From an uncultured Methylococcales bacterium (GTDB lineage Bacteria; Pseudomonadota; Gammaproteobacteria; Methylococcales; Methylomonadaceae): a stretch of DNA of 61,131 nt. The stretch is taken from the NCBI GenBank assembly GCA_903902705.1, contig CAIUVX010000176.1, positions 1 to 61,131 on the forward strand, read 5' to 3'. The notes beneath the pieces are model-generated. The model did no database searches, had not been told where the DNA came from, and worked only from the letters and a program-made list of their open reading frames with translations. The stretch's first letter is position 1; the number at the start of each line of letters is the position of its first letter. This document shows positions 47,327 through 57,578 of the stretch, piece after piece. Both the position numbers and the translations under genes were made by a program.

Positions 47327-48498
47327 AAACACAAAAAATCTTTGATACTCCACTGTTTAATTTAGGATTTAGGGCTTTTTTTGCTCTAGCTGGATTATCC
47401 GCATTACTGCTTATCATAGTGTGGAACGGTCTTTTTAAAGGCACATTGACGCTGACTAATTATTTTGCTCCCAATGAATGGCACGCCCATGAAATGTTAT
47501 TGGGGTACTCGGTCGCGGTGATTGCGGGATTTTTATTAACAGCGGTTAAAAACTGGACAGGGCAAGCGACTGCGACGGGCGATAAACTCGCGGGGCTGTG
47601 TTTATTATGGTTGTACGGACGCATCGTACCGTTTTATGCAGGCTTATTGCCTGACGGCTTAATCGCCTTGATCGATTTTGCTTTTTTACCCGTACTTGCC
47701 TATCAAGTCAGTCAACCTATTCTAAAAACCAAAAATTATCGTAATCTGATGTTCATCGCTATTTTATTGGTTTTAGCTGTGGGTAACGGCTTGATTCATG
47801 CTGATAAATTAGGCTTGTTAGCGGACAGCGCGGCGACAGGTTTACAACTGGTGATTGCGACCATTATCTTGTTGATACTGGTCGTTGCAGGGCGAGTATT
47901 TCCTTTTTTCACCGAACGCGGCTTAACAGGCGTGTTAATTATTAAAAAACCGTTGTTAGATTATTTATCGATTGGCTTTGCCGCATTGGTGTTTATCTTA
48001 CAACTGTTTCATAGTTCAGGAACGCTATTAGCCTTAGTCGCATTGCTTGCCAGTGCTGCTAATATCGCCAGAATTGCCTGTTGGTATGTGGGGAAAATCT
48101 GGTATGTGCCGTTATTGTGGGTGCTGTACGTCGGTTACGGCTGGATTATTGTGGGCTTTCTGTTCACCGCATTGTCAGCTTACGCGTTGATCTCACCCAC
48201 ATTAGCCTTACACGCATTTACTTTGGGCGGTATCGGCGTATTGACCTTAGGCATGATGGCGCGTGTTTCGCTTGGGCATACAGGACGCATACTTAAAGCC
48301 TCCAATACTATCGCGCTTGCCTTTGTGCTACTTAACGTAGCCGCGTTATTTCGGGTATTACTGCCTATCGCGTTACCTGCTTGGTACAACGGTTTAGTGT
48401 ATCTTGCTACCCTATCTTGGCTTGCTGCGTTTGCCTTGTTTGTGTTTGTTTACGCGCCTATTTTGACTAGCTCCAGAGTTGATGGACAAGAGGGCTAA
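47323..48498 (+). CDS. nnrS: NnrS family haem-copper membrane protein
   Basis: A 391-residue inner-membrane protein with about twelve membrane segments. NnrS motifs: LFNLGFRAFFALAGLSALLL near the N-terminus, YFAPNEWHAHEMLLGYSVAV with the conserved His residues, GFLLTAVKNWTGQ, GRVFPFFTERGL, and HAFTLGGIGVLTLGMMARVS with LGHTGR. NnrS proteins bind haem and copper and protect against nitrosative stress, often under NO-responsive control. No NsrR or Fnr site could be assigned with confidence. It overlaps the DUF455 gene by 4 nt and precedes the phosphopantetheinyl transferase gene by 5 nt. Confidence 0.9.
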   Translation: MKTQKIFDTPLFNLGFRAFFALAGLSALLLIIVWNGLFKGTLTLTNYFAPNEWHAHEMLLGYSVAVIAGFLLTAVKNWTGQATATGDKLAGLCLLWLYGRIVPFYAGLLPDGLIALIDFAFLPVLAYQVSQPILKTKNYRNLMFIAILLVLAVGNGLIHADKLGLLADSAATGLQLVIATIILLILVVAGRVFPFFTERGLTGVLIIKKPLLDYLSIGFAALVFILQLFHSSGTLLALVALLASAANIARIACWYVGKIWYVPLLWVLYVGYGWIIVGFLFTALSAYALISPTLALHAFTLGGIGVLTLGMMARVSLGHTGRILKASNTIALAFVLLNVAALFRVLLPIALPAWYNGLVYLATLSWLAAFALFVFVYAPILTSSRVDGQEG

Positions 48499-48503
48499 TA
48501 AAA

Positions 48504-49202
48504 TTGTCCGCCATCACCATTGATTTTTGGACTGGTCTACTCGACACCGAGAACGCGCACTATGAACAATATTGGTGTGTTCTCGATCTGAGCGAAAAAA
48601 CTCAGGCAGAAAAATTTAGTAATAACTTACTGCATCAGCGGTATGTAGCGGCGCATGGTCAATTACGAACCGTACTCGCGCACTATGTACCGCAATCAGC
48701 CGCCCGTATCAACATTCAAAAAACTGACTTGGGTAAGCCCTATTTCGCCGATTATCCTGAGATAGCCTTTAATCTATCGCATAGTGATGACCATATAGCA
48801 GTGGCAGTGGCTAAAAACTGCCAATTGGGTGTCGATATTGAACACTGCAAACAGCGGTCGAGTCTAGCCGACTTGGTTCAAAAATGTTTTAGTGCGGAAG
48901 AAGCCGCTTATTGGCAACAATTACCTGAAGACCAGAAAACGCGGGAATTTTACCAATTTTGGACACGCAAAGAAGCCTTTGTTAAAGCCACAGGTTTAGG
49001 TATTTCTTTAGGCTTGAGTGAGTGTGTTATCAATCCAGTCTATCCGCAACAATTTTTAGCCGTCCCTGCTAGATGTGGTTTAGCCAGTATTTGGCATAGT
49101 CGAGACATAGACGTAGGACAGGGCTTGTGTGCCGCACTGGTAGCGGATAAAGCGATTGCAGCGGTTAATATCAAGGGTGATTTTCAAACCTTTAACCTAT
49201 AA
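48504..49202 (+). CDS. Sfp-type 4'-phosphopantetheinyl transferase
   Basis: Transfers phosphopantetheine from CoA to a Ser of carrier proteins; 232 residues, the size of two-domain Sfp/AcpT enzymes. Magnesium and CoA motifs: FNLSHSDDHIAVAVA, GVDIEHC (Asp 111, Glu 113), and FWTRKEAFVKATGLGISLGL with the catalytic Lys-Glu pair near 156-157. Translation appears to start at TTG 48504 with GAGG 10 nt upstream. Its carrier target cannot be read; no polyketide or non-ribosomal synthetase is in the window. Co-transcription with nnrS is odd. Its 3' end overlaps convergent kdpE by 19 nt. Confidence 0.87.
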   Translation: MSAITIDFWTGLLDTENAHYEQYWCVLDLSEKTQAEKFSNNLLHQRYVAAHGQLRTVLAHYVPQSAARINIQKTDLGKPYFADYPEIAFNLSHSDDHIAVAVAKNCQLGVDIEHCKQRSSLADLVQKCFSAEEAAYWQQLPEDQKTREFYQFWTRKEAFVKATGLGISLGLSECVINPVYPQQFLAVPARCGLASIWHSRDIDVGQGLCAALVADKAIAAVNIKGDFQTFNL

Positions 49203-49879
49203 CCCACACCCGATTCGGTCAATAGGAACTTAGGCTGAGTGGGATCAACTTCCAGTTTTTGCCGTAACTGGCTCATATAAATCCGTAAATAATGAGCGTT
49301 TTCCTGATAAGACGGTCCCCACACTTCTTTAAGAATTTGCTGATGGGTTAACACTTTACCTGCATTTTTAACCAGTATTGCCAAGAGTCGGTATTGAATC
49401 GGAGTGAGATGAATATCTTGGTCATCAATACTCACTCGTCTGTTTTGTAAATCGACTGTTAGATTGGCAGTGATAAACACTTCGGACTGCATAAAATCCA
49501 GTGATCTATTGGCATGGCGCAATGCGACCCGTATTCGCGCCAGTAATTCACCAAAACCAAACGGTTTGGTCAAATAGTCGTCCGCACCTGCATCCAAAGC
49601 ATCAATTTTGTGCTGTTCGCTACTTCGCGCAGAAAGAATCAAAATGGGGATCGCCGACCATTCACGGATGCTTTTAATGACTTCAACGCCATCGATGTCT
49701 GGCAATCCCAAATCGAGTATCACTAAATCGGGTTTGCGCACTCCTGTTTCAATAATACCTTGTTTACCTGTATCCGCTTCAAACACGGTAAACCCCTGCG
49801 TACTTAGCCCTGTTCGTAGAAAACGGCGAATGGCGGGATCGTCTTCGATAACGATAATCACAGGATTGGTTTTAGTCAT
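49184..49879 (-). CDS. kdpE: KdpE, potassium-responsive response regulator
   Basis: An OmpR-family transcription factor of 231 residues that activates kdp expression when phosphorylated by KdpD. The receiver has IEDDPAIRRFLRTGL, the acceptor Asp 56 in LVILDLGLPDIDGVE and YLTKPF. The winged-helix domain has LTPIQYRLLAILVKNAGKVL and HYLRIYMSQLRQKLE. Typical KdpE features are RRFLRTGL and WGPSYQENAHYLRIYM. It follows kdpD across a 77-nt gap that contains a 34-bp palindrome. Confidence 0.93.
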   Translation of the reverse strand: MTKTNPVIIVIEDDPAIRRFLRTGLSTQGFTVFEADTGKQGIIETGVRKPDLVILDLGLPDIDGVEVIKSIREWSAIPILILSARSSEQHKIDALDAGADDYLTKPFGFGELLARIRVALRHANRSLDFMQSEVFITANLTVDLQNRRVSIDDQDIHLTPIQYRLLAILVKNAGKVLTHQQILKEVWGPSYQENAHYLRIYMSQLRQKLEVDPTQPKFLLTESGVGYRLKV

Positions 49880-49915
49880 TGCTTTATTCGGTAGTGTATT
49901 AAATCTGTTATCTTT

Positions 49916-49949
49916 ATGACTGCTAGTCCTTTAAAGGACTGGCAGTCAT
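49916..49949. repeat. 34-bp palindrome, copy 4, between kdpD and kdpE
   Basis: ATGACTGCTAGTCC (49916-49929), TTTAAA, GGACTGGCAGTCAT (49936-49949); one base differs from perfect self-complementarity. It occupies nearly half of the short gap between the kdpD stop and the kdpE start. A hairpin here could reduce KdpE relative to KdpD on a shared transcript. Confidence 0.9.
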
Positions 49950-49956
49950 TCATCCT

Positions 49957-52680
49957 TTATTCTTCCAGTTCCATAACAGGGGGCGATTGATCGATAGGTA
50001 GTATAAAGGTAAACTCCGCGCCGCCGCCTAGTCTGTTTTGTGCGTAAATTTTGCCGCCGTGGGCTTCGATAATAGCCCGACAAATTGCCAGTCCAAGCCC
50101 AACGCCGCTTTGTGCGGCTTCATGACGGGCTTGATAAAACTTTTCAAACAAACTGTCTTCTCGACCTTTGGGAATACCTGCTCCATGATCGGCAACCTTA
50201 ATTTCCACCGCTGTTTCTGTCATATCGGCAATAATATCTAAATCGCTACCTTGTGGTGTGTAGCGTATGGCGTTTTCTAACAGGTTAATCAGCACTTGTT
50301 CAATCATCACTGCATCGACAAATATCATAGGGATACCAGCGGGCAGCTTGACTTTAACAGTGCGATCCAGCAAATGTTTTTGCAGCCGCGTCAACACTGT
50401 GCCGATAATTTCTTCCAGTGGATGCCATTGTTTATTAAGTTCTACCACGCCAGCATCCAGTCGCGCCATGTCTAATATATTGTTAATCAGGTTCGACATC
50501 CGTTCCGCTTCATCGACAATGACACGGCTTAAATCGAGTTTGTCCTGTGTTTGTAGTCGTCCTTCGCCCTCCAATAGCGTACTTGCCGAACCAATAATGG
50601 TTGCCAATGGGGTGCGTAAATCATGCGAAATGGCACTAAGCAAGGAATTACGCAAGCGTTCTGTTTCCACCTGCATTTGCGTCATCTTGGCTTGTTCGGC
50701 AAGGTGAATGCGGGTTATCGCTTGCCCAATTTGCCGTAAAAATGTTTCCAGCAATTTTTGCTGTTCGGGTAAAAACACGCGCCGTAAATTAACAGGCAAT
50801 AACGCCAACACCCCCAATACTCTGTCTTCGCCGTAGATGGGAAAATAAATTGCTTCAGCACTGGGTAGGGTATTGGTTCCTTGTCCTGCCATTTCATTAT
50901 GATCAAATACCCATTGCGCCACACTCAAATCCACGCCATGCAGTGATTCAGTGATACTTTTTTGCTTAGGATACAATATACGCCCATTACTGTCGGGGAA
51001 TAAAATAACATTGCGACTGCTAAATTCGGAATGCAAATGCCGTACTGCAATACGGACAACTTGCTCCTCGTTTTGACTACTTGCCAGCTCTCGACTCATA
51101 GCATATAACACAGCAGCGCGTCTTTCTCTATGTGCAGCAACTTTGGCTTGCGAGTGTACATTTACCATCAAATTACTGATAACGATGCCCACCACCAGCA
51201 TGGTAAGCAAGGTGATTAAATACTGACCATTCGACACCGAAAAACTGTAATACGGTTGTACAAACAAAAAATCGAACAGACCGACACCGATTACTGAAGC
51301 CAACACCGAAGGTCCACGCCCAAAACGAGTCGCGACAAACACCACACCCAATAAAAACACCATCACTAAATTGGCAAGTTCTAAACGACCTATCATTGGA
51401 TAAGCAATAACAGCACTGAATAGCGGCACCAATACTGCCCAGACATAGCCTACATAATAACCTTGCTTTTTAGTGTCTGTCTGTTGCCGTAAACCAGGTA
51501 AGGGGGTTTTATGAAATAGATTAATTTCACTGTCTGCCATCTTCGGACTACCCAGCAAATAAATATTCACATTGTGAGCATGACTGATTAGCTCATCGAC
51601 AACTGAACCTAATAACCAGCGTTTCCATCCACGCCGACTCGGTTTACCCACTACAAGTTTATTGATGTTGCGTTCACTGCAAAACTCAATAATGGCTTCT
51701 CCCATATCAGGCGCACTGAGGGTGACAGTTTCCGCACCCAATTGCTCTGCTAAACGCAAAATGCGTAACACGCCATCGCGTTTTTCTGCGGGGAGCCGTT
51801 GTAATTGTGGGGTTTCAACATACACTACCAGCCATTTAGCACGCAGACTTACTGCCAGCCGTTTACCAGCGCGTACCAATCGCTCAGCGAGTGGGTTGAC
51901 ACCGATACACACCAAAACCCGCTCATTGACTTGCCAGACATCATGTATCGCGTGGTCTTCGCGGTAAGTTAGCATCTGCAAATCAACACGGTTAGCGGTT
52001 TGGCGCAATGCCAATTCCCGCAAAGCAATCAAATTACCTTTACGAAAAAAATGATGAATTGCGTGTTGCGCTTGTTGAGGCAAATAAACTTTACCTTCTT
52101 TCAGCCGCAGTAATAATTCATCGGGTGGTAAATCCACCAATTCGATTTCATCAGCATCTTCAAATACCGTATCAGGCACGGTTTCCCAGACGCGAATACC
52201 CGAAATTTGCCCTATATCATCGTTAAGGCTTTCCAAGTGCTGAACATTTAACGCGGTGTAAACATCGATACCTGCATCTAACAGTTCGTGTATATCTTGC
52301 CAGCGTTTGGGGTGGCGCGAACTGGGTGCGTTAGTGTGAGCCAATTCATCAACGATGATAATCGCGGGGCGACGTTTTAGCGCGGCATCAATGTCGAACT
52401 CATGTAGCATCGTGCCTTTATAGTCGATTTGGCGCGTGGGTAAAACTTCCAAACCTTTCAGCAATGCTTGCGTTTCTTTGCGTCCGTGGGTTTCTATCAG
52501 CCCAATGACCACATCAATATTTTCAGAACGGCGTTCGCGTGCTGCCAGTAACATGGCGTAACTTTTACCTACGCCAGCCGCAGCACCGAAGAAAATTTTT
52601 AACCGTCCACGTTTGGCTTTGGCATTATCACGTTCAACACGCGCCAGTAATTGATCGGGGTCTGGACGGTCATCACTCAT
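49957..52680 (-). CDS. kdpD: KdpD, potassium-sensing histidine kinase
   Basis: A 907-residue sensor kinase. The N-terminal KdpD domain has Walker-type GRLKIFFGAAAGVGKSYAML, IGLIETHGRKET, VDELAHTNAPSSRHPKRWQD and DVYTALNVQHLESLND. A universal-stress-like domain lies about 245-370 (VLVCIGVNPLAERLVRAGKR). Four membrane segments follow (about 400-500), then a GAF-like region, the dimerisation helix with His 686 in SAISHDLRTPLATIIGSAST, and the ATPase with LLENAIRYTP and GLGLAICRAIIEAHGG. It lies downstream of kdpFABC and a PepSY-like gene. Confidence 0.94.
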   Translation of the reverse strand: MSDDRPDPDQLLARVERDNAKAKRGRLKIFFGAAAGVGKSYAMLLAARERRSENIDVVIGLIETHGRKETQALLKGLEVLPTRQIDYKGTMLHEFDIDAALKRRPAIIIVDELAHTNAPSSRHPKRWQDIHELLDAGIDVYTALNVQHLESLNDDIGQISGIRVWETVPDTVFEDADEIELVDLPPDELLLRLKEGKVYLPQQAQHAIHHFFRKGNLIALRELALRQTANRVDLQMLTYREDHAIHDVWQVNERVLVCIGVNPLAERLVRAGKRLAVSLRAKWLVVYVETPQLQRLPAEKRDGVLRILRLAEQLGAETVTLSAPDMGEAIIEFCSERNINKLVVGKPSRRGWKRWLLGSVVDELISHAHNVNIYLLGSPKMADSEINLFHKTPLPGLRQQTDTKKQGYYVGYVWAVLVPLFSAVIAYPMIGRLELANLVMVFLLGVVFVATRFGRGPSVLASVIGVGLFDFLFVQPYYSFSVSNGQYLITLLTMLVVGIVISNLMVNVHSQAKVAAHRERRAAVLYAMSRELASSQNEEQVVRIAVRHLHSEFSSRNVILFPDSNGRILYPKQKSITESLHGVDLSVAQWVFDHNEMAGQGTNTLPSAEAIYFPIYGEDRVLGVLALLPVNLRRVFLPEQQKLLETFLRQIGQAITRIHLAEQAKMTQMQVETERLRNSLLSAISHDLRTPLATIIGSASTLLEGEGRLQTQDKLDLSRVIVDEAERMSNLINNILDMARLDAGVVELNKQWHPLEEIIGTVLTRLQKHLLDRTVKVKLPAGIPMIFVDAVMIEQVLINLLENAIRYTPQGSDLDIIADMTETAVEIKVADHGAGIPKGREDSLFEKFYQARHEAAQSGVGLGLAICRAIIEAHGGKIYAQNRLGGGAEFTFILPIDQSPPVMELEE

Positions 52681-52682
52681 GG

Positions 52683-52991
52683 TTAGTTACCATCACCTAA
52701 CATTTTCTGTTCACCAATAATTTTTCCTGTTGCCAAATCGCACAGCACAGACCACTCCGTACCATCGTTTGCCTGTATCTCATGGCGCACTTCAAAATGG
52801 TCTTGTTTCTTAAATACCCGTTCTTGCTCAACCGTACCCGAATGTAATGCCAGAGATTCACGCTCACAGGCTTCCATTTGCAGTTTACTAGGTGGTAATT
52901 GGTATGAATTATCGGCAAGAACGTATTGAGAAAAAAGGGCAAGTATTAGCAAGCCACCGCTAAATTTTAAGACGGATTTTATCGTAGACAT
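52683..52991 (-). CDS. Secreted PepSY-like small protein between kdpC and kdpD
   Basis: A 102-residue protein with a Sec signal peptide (MSTIKSVLKFSGGLLILALF, cleavage after VLA near residue 27). The mature part, EACERESLALHSGTVEQERV to VLCDLATGKIIGEQ, follows the pattern of a PepSY domain (helix with 'A...AL...G.V', then strands ending 'vd..tG.I'), which often inhibits or modulates proteases or sensors in the periplasm. It sits within 2 nt of kdpD and 33 nt after kdpC, so it should be made with the potassium system; it could act on KdpD's periplasmic face or on KdpFABC. That role is inference. I do not know it as a standard kdp gene. The start at 52991 is preferred to 53003. Confidence 0.65.
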   Translation of the reverse strand: MSTIKSVLKFSGGLLILALFSQYVLADNSYQLPPSKLQMEACERESLALHSGTVEQERVFKKQDHFEVRHEIQANDGTEWSVLCDLATGKIIGEQKMLGDGN

Positions 52992-53024
52992 TGTTTTATC
53001 CATTAAATGTGAAATTAAAAAACG

Positions 53025-53603
53025 TTAACGTGTTGCTTGGTCTAATGCCAGATTTAACTGCAATACATTAATTCTAGGTTCACCGAATACAAACCACTGC
53101 CGCGCTTCAGTCTGTGCGTTGACCAGCTCACGCAGTTTGTTTTCATCCATGTTTCGCGCTTTAGCAACGCGTTTAATTTGGTAATCTGCCGCCGCTAAAC
53201 TGATATGCGGATCAAGTCCACTGGCTGATGCGGTAACTAAATCCACAGGCACAGCGGCTTTATTCGTTGGATCAGCCGCTTGTAAGGTTTTAACTCGCGC
53301 ATTCACCGCAACCATTAAAGCAGGATTGGTAGAGCCTAAATTAGAACCACTGGACGCGGCAGCGTTATACGGATAAGGCGCGGTAGCTGAAGCACGTCCC
53401 CAAAAATACTTGGCTTGCGTAAACGATTGCCCAATTAACGCTGAGCCAATCGCTTGCCCTTTGGTATCGTAAAGCAAACTGCCATTAGCTTTATCAGCAT
53501 AAAATGTGTGCGCAAACGCGGTGACAACGAGGGGATAAATCACGCCTGTCAACAACGTCAATAACAGCAACAATAAGACAGCAGGTTTAAAATAATTCAA
53601 CAT
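53025..53603 (-). CDS. kdpC: KdpC, potassium-transporting ATPase subunit C
   Basis: A 192-residue subunit with a single membrane helix (about 6-30, AVLLLLLLTLLTGVIYPLVV). The periplasmic domain has GSALIGQSFTQAKYFWGRAS, YNAAASSGSNLGSTNPAL and VTASASGLDPHISLAAADYQ, all conserved in KdpC. It stabilises the KdpFABC complex and aids ATP binding by KdpB. It follows kdpB by 11 nt. Confidence 0.95.
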   Translation of the reverse strand: MLNYFKPAVLLLLLLTLLTGVIYPLVVTAFAHTFYADKANGSLLYDTKGQAIGSALIGQSFTQAKYFWGRASATAPYPYNAAASSGSNLGSTNPALMVAVNARVKTLQAADPTNKAAVPVDLVTASASGLDPHISLAAADYQIKRVAKARNMDENKLRELVNAQTEARQWFVFGEPRINVLQLNLALDQATR

Positions 53604-53614
53604 AGCTTGCTCCT

Positions 53615-55687
53615 TTACACCAGATTCATAGCAATCAACAGCAAATCAATCGCCTTAATGCCAATAAACGGCACAATTAGCCCACCGACACCGTAAATTA
53701 GCAAATTGTTTTGCAATAATTTTTCTGCACCAATAGGTTTATAGCGAATGCCTTTCAACGCCAATGGAATCAAGGCAATAATGATTAAAGCGTTAAAAAT
53801 CACCGCCGATAAAATCGCACTGGCAGGTGTTGCCAAACCCATCACATTCAATACATTTAACGCAGGATAAGTAGTGGCAAATGCCGCTGGAATAATAGCA
53901 AAATACTTGGCTATATCGTTAGCAATTGAGAACGTGGTCAACGCGCCACGCGTCATCAACATTTGTTTACCTGTTTCGACAATCTCAATCAACTTAGTGG
54001 GATTAGAATCCAAATCCACCATATTGCCCGCTTCTTTCGCGGCTTGTGTGCCGCTATTCATTGCCACTGCAACATCGGCTTGGGCTAAGGCTGGTGCGTC
54101 ATTCGTGCCATCACCTGTCATCGCAACTAAACGTCCATCGGCTTGATGTTGACGAATCAACGCCAACTTCGCTTCAGGCGTGGCTTCGGCTAGAAAGTCA
54201 TCAACACCCGCTTCGGCAGCAATCGCGGCGGCGGTTAAACGATTGTCGCCTGTAATCATGATGGTTTTAATGCCCATTTGTCGCAGTTCGATAAAACGTT
54301 CTTTAATGCCACCTTTGACGATGTCTTTTAATTCAATCACGCCCAATACCCGCGCCCCTTCGGCAACTAATAGCGGTGTACTACCGCGCCGCGCTACATC
54401 AATCACACTTTTTTGTAATTCTTCTGGAAACCGTCCGCCTTGTTCAAGCACATAACCACGAATCGCATCTTCCGCGCCTTTGCGGATTTGCCGTCCTTGT
54501 AAATTAACGCCGCTCATGCGGGTTTGTGCGCTGAAATGCACGAACGTTGCCCCCAAAGACTGCACATCACGTTCACGAAAACCAAATTTTTGTTTGGCTA
54601 ATACCACGATACTGCGTCCTTCTGGGGTTTCATCGGCTAAGGAGGCAAGTTGCGCGGCATCGGCAAGTTGTTTTTCATTCACACCTTTAGCGGGAATAAA
54701 CAGCGCGGCTTGGCGATTGCCCAGCGTAATTGTCCCCGTTTTATCCAACAGTAATACATCGACATCGCCCGCCGCTTCTACTGCGCGTCCCGACGTAGCA
54801 ATGACATTTTTCTGCATCATGCGCCCAATACCAGCGACACCAATCGCCGATAATAAGCCACCGATGGTGGTCGGGATCAAACACACCAGCAAAGCCACTA
54901 ACACGGTGATACTAATCGGCTTACCCGTGCCTGCCATTTCCACGCTGTATAACGAGAACGGCAATAAGGTGACAGTCGCCATTAAAAATACTAAGGTTAG
55001 CGCGACTAATAGAATAGTCAGCGCGATTTCATTCGGGGTTTTTTGCCGTTTCGCACCTTCCACCATGCTAATCATGCGATCTAAAAACGTCTCACCCGAA
55101 TTAGCCGTAATACGCACCACCAACCAGTCGGATAACACCCGCGTGCCACCTGTCACCGAACTAAAATCACCGCCCGCTTCACGAATCACAGGCGCACTTT
55201 CCCCCGTAATCGCGCTTTCATCTACCGAAGCCACGCCTTCAATGACATCACCATCACCCGCGACAAAATCGCCCGCCTCGATTAACAGCACATCACCTTT
55301 GCGCAAAGTCGCACCCGACACTTCGGAATAATTACTACCATAACGCGGTTCGTCTAATTTCTTGGCGGTAATATCCCGTTTAGCAGTGCGCAAAAAGGCG
55401 GCTTGGGCTTTACTGCGTCCTTCTGCTACTGCTTCGGCAAAATTGGCAAACAATACGGTAAACCATAGCCACAACGTAATCGTTAAAATAAACCACGCAG
55501 GCTCTTCACTGTTGCCGCTCAATGCTTGCAACCACAAAATCGTAGTCAATAAACTACCCAGATAAACAACAAACATCACGGGATTTTTCCATTGCTGGCG
55601 CGGTGTCAGTTTTAAAAACGCATCCAGCAACGCCTGCCGCACAATCGCGGGGTCAAATAAAGCAGTAGAAGCAGCATTTTTACTCAT
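53615..55687 (-). CDS. kdpB: KdpB, potassium-transporting P-type ATPase
   Basis: The catalytic subunit of the high-affinity potassium pump, 690 residues. The phosphorylated Asp 315 lies in [13 protein letters not shown]. The actuator loop is [20 protein letters not shown], the hinge motif [20 protein letters not shown], and the nucleotide-binding region has [11 protein letters not shown]. Membrane segments match the KdpB pattern. The start overlaps the kdpA stop by 4 nt (ATGA). The regulatory Ser in TGES is present. Confidence 0.96.
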   Translation of the reverse strand: MSKNAASTALFDPAIVRQALLDAFLKLTPRQQWKNPVMFVVYLGSLLTTILWLQALSGNSEEPAWFILTITLWLWFTVLFANFAEAVAEGRSKAQAAFLRTAKRDITAKKLDEPRYGSNYSEVSGATLRKGDVLLIEAGDFVAGDGDVIEGVASVDESAITGESAPVIREAGGDFSSVTGGTRVLSDWLVVRITANSGETFLDRMISMVEGAKRQKTPNEIALTILLVALTLVFLMATVTLLPFSLYSVEMAGTGKPISITVLVALLVCLIPTTIGGLLSAIGVAGIGRMMQKNVIATSGRAVEAAGDVDVLLLDKTGTITLGNRQAALFIPAKGVNEKQLADAAQLASLADETPEGRSIVVLAKQKFGFRERDVQSLGATFVHFSAQTRMSGVNLQGRQIRKGAEDAIRGYVLEQGGRFPEELQKSVIDVARRGSTPLLVAEGARVLGVIELKDIVKGGIKERFIELRQMGIKTIMITGDNRLTAAAIAAEAGVDDFLAEATPEAKLALIRQHQADGRLVAMTGDGTNDAPALAQADVAVAMNSGTQAAKEAGNMVDLDSNPTKLIEIVETGKQMLMTRGALTTFSIANDIAKYFAIIPAAFATTYPALNVLNVMGLATPASAILSAVIFNALIIIALIPLALKGIRYKPIGAEKLLQNNLLIYGVGGLIVPFIGIKAIDLLLIAMNLV

Positions 55688-57489
55688 GGCATCACCTGTT
55701 GGGTCATTTGCAAATGTTCAACAATCGGACCTAAGGCTAACGCGGGAATGAAGGTCAATGCGCCCACCATTATCACGGTAATCATCAACAACACCGCGAA
55801 TAATGGCGTATGCGTAGGTAACGTACCTAGTCCAACAGGGACAATTTTTTTACTGGCAAGTGAACCTGCGATTGCCAGTACAGGAATCATCAACCAGTAA
55901 CGAGAAAATAACATGATTAACCCCAGTAGAAAATTATAAAACGGCGTGTTAGCCGACAAACCCGCAAACGCACTACCATTATTATTACCCGCCGAGGAAA
56001 ACGCATACAGCACTTCACTAAAACCATGTGCGCCATTGTTCAATACTCCCACTTTTCCGACCTCCAGCATCAACGCCAACGCCGTACCGCCTAACACCAT
56101 CAATGGCGGTACAAGGATAATAATCGCCGCCATTTTCATTTCAAAGGCTTCAATTTTTTTGCCCAAATATTCAGGCGTACGACCTATCATCAGTCCCGCG
56201 AGAAACACCGCAACGATGGCAAACACGATCATGCCATACAGACCCGAACCGACACCGCCATAAATCACCTCGCCCAACTGCATCAAAAACATCGGCACTA
56301 AACCACCAATCGGCGTGAAAGAATCGTGCATGGCATTGACCGAACCATTAGAAGCTGCGGTAGTGGCGACTGCCCACAATGCGGAATTAACAATACCGAA
56401 GCGGGTTTCTTTACCTTCCATGTTGCCACCTGCTTGTGACTCTGAGGCGATTTGATCCACCTTCAATAGTGGGTTGCCACTTTGTTCAGCCGATACCGCA
56501 ACAAAAACCAAGGCGGTAAAAATCAACGTCATCGCCGCTAAAATCACCCAGCCTTGACGGGTATCACCGACCATCACGCCAAAGCTGTAACACAAGGACG
56601 CTGGTATCAGTAAAATCGCCAGCATTTCTAAAAAATTGGACAGTGGAGTAGGATTTTCAAATGGATGTGCCGAATTAACGTTGAAAAAACCGCCGCCATT
56701 CGTACCCAATTGTTTAATGGCGATTTGTGCAGCCGCAGGCCCTAAAGCGAGGGTTTGTTGTTTGGTTTCAATGGTTTCAGTCGCAGGTTTGCCAGTAACA
56801 TCCATCACAGCTTGCCCGTTAGCATCCAGTTTAGGCTGATCATAACTAACCGCTTCAATCAAGGTTACGTTTTGATAAGGGTTTGTTGTCTGCACCACGC
56901 CTTGACCGACCAGCAACACTGCCAACAGCAAAGACAACGGCAACAAAATATACAAAGTGCTGCGCGTCATATCCACCCAAAAATTACCGATGCCATTGCT
57001 GTTACGGCGAATAAAACTACGGGTCAATGCCACTAACACCGCCATGCCAGTCGCCGCCGATAAAAAATTCTGCACCGATAGTCCCAGCATTTGGGTGAAA
57101 TAACTCATGGTGGTTTCACCGCTATAGCCTTGCCAATTGGTATTAGTGGCAAAACTGACGGCGGTATTGAATGCCGAATCTGGATTGATAGCTGGTAAGT
57201 TTTGCGGATTTAACGGTAAAACTGCCTGACAACGTTGCAGTGCATAAACCACTAACAATCCCAGCAAGTTGAACACCAACACTGCCAGCGCGTATTGTGT
57301 CCAGCGCATATCTTGTTTAACATCTACGCTGCACCATCGATAAAGTAGCTTTTCAAAGCCCGCTAACCAACGATTCAAACCCGCAGGTTCATCTTGATAA
57401 ATACGCGCCATGTAAGTACCCAACGGTTTAACCAATGCTAATAAAACCACCAGATACAGCACGATTTGTAAAAAATTTTGCGTAGTCAT
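55684..57489 (-). CDS. kdpA: KdpA, potassium-channel-like subunit
   Basis: A 601-residue inner-membrane subunit binding and translocating K+. It has about ten membrane segments and the four selectivity-filter-like loops, including [60 protein letters not shown] and [15 protein letters not shown]. The ATG overlaps the kdpF stop by 1 nt (TAATG) and its stop overlaps kdpB by 4 nt. Confidence 0.96.
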   Translation of the reverse strand: MTTQNFLQIVLYLVVLLALVKPLGTYMARIYQDEPAGLNRWLAGFEKLLYRWCSVDVKQDMRWTQYALAVLVFNLLGLLVVYALQRCQAVLPLNPQNLPAINPDSAFNTAVSFATNTNWQGYSGETTMSYFTQMLGLSVQNFLSAATGMAVLVALTRSFIRRNSNGIGNFWVDMTRSTLYILLPLSLLLAVLLVGQGVVQTTNPYQNVTLIEAVSYDQPKLDANGQAVMDVTGKPATETIETKQQTLALGPAAAQIAIKQLGTNGGGFFNVNSAHPFENPTPLSNFLEMLAILLIPASLCYSFGVMVGDTRQGWVILAAMTLIFTALVFVAVSAEQSGNPLLKVDQIASESQAGGNMEGKETRFGIVNSALWAVATTAASNGSVNAMHDSFTPIGGLVPMFLMQLGEVIYGGVGSGLYGMIVFAIVAVFLAGLMIGRTPEYLGKKIEAFEMKMAAIIILVPPLMVLGGTALALMLEVGKVGVLNNGAHGFSEVLYAFSSAGNNNGSAFAGLSANTPFYNFLLGLIMLFSRYWLMIPVLAIAGSLASKKIVPVGLGTLPTHTPLFAVLLMITVIMVGALTFIPALALGPIVEHLQMTQQVMP

Positions 57490-57578
57490 TAGAACCTCTC
57501 TGGATAAAATAACGCCACCAGCAAGTAAATAAATACTGCCACCGCTAAACCACCACTCAGTAAATAAAGCCAGTTCAT
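57489..57578 (-). CDS. kdpF: KdpF, 29-residue stabilising peptide
   Basis: A 29-residue membrane peptide beginning MNWLYLLSGGLAVAVFIYLL and ending ALFYPERF. This is the canonical KdpF pattern (single helix followed by PE-x-F) and it lies directly before kdpA, joined by a 1-nt TAATG overlap. In E. coli, KdpF stabilises the KdpABC complex. An in-frame ATG four codons earlier (57590) is possible. Its ATG overlaps the TGA of the preceding 30-codon gene. Confidence 0.9.
   Translation of the reverse strand: MNWLYLLSGGLAVAVFIYLLVALFYPERF

Noticed and set aside
54480-55331. A long open frame of 283 codons opposite kdpB
   Set aside because: It is the complement of a well-conserved P-type ATPase and its sequence is low-complexity Ser/Thr/Ala as expected for a shadow frame.
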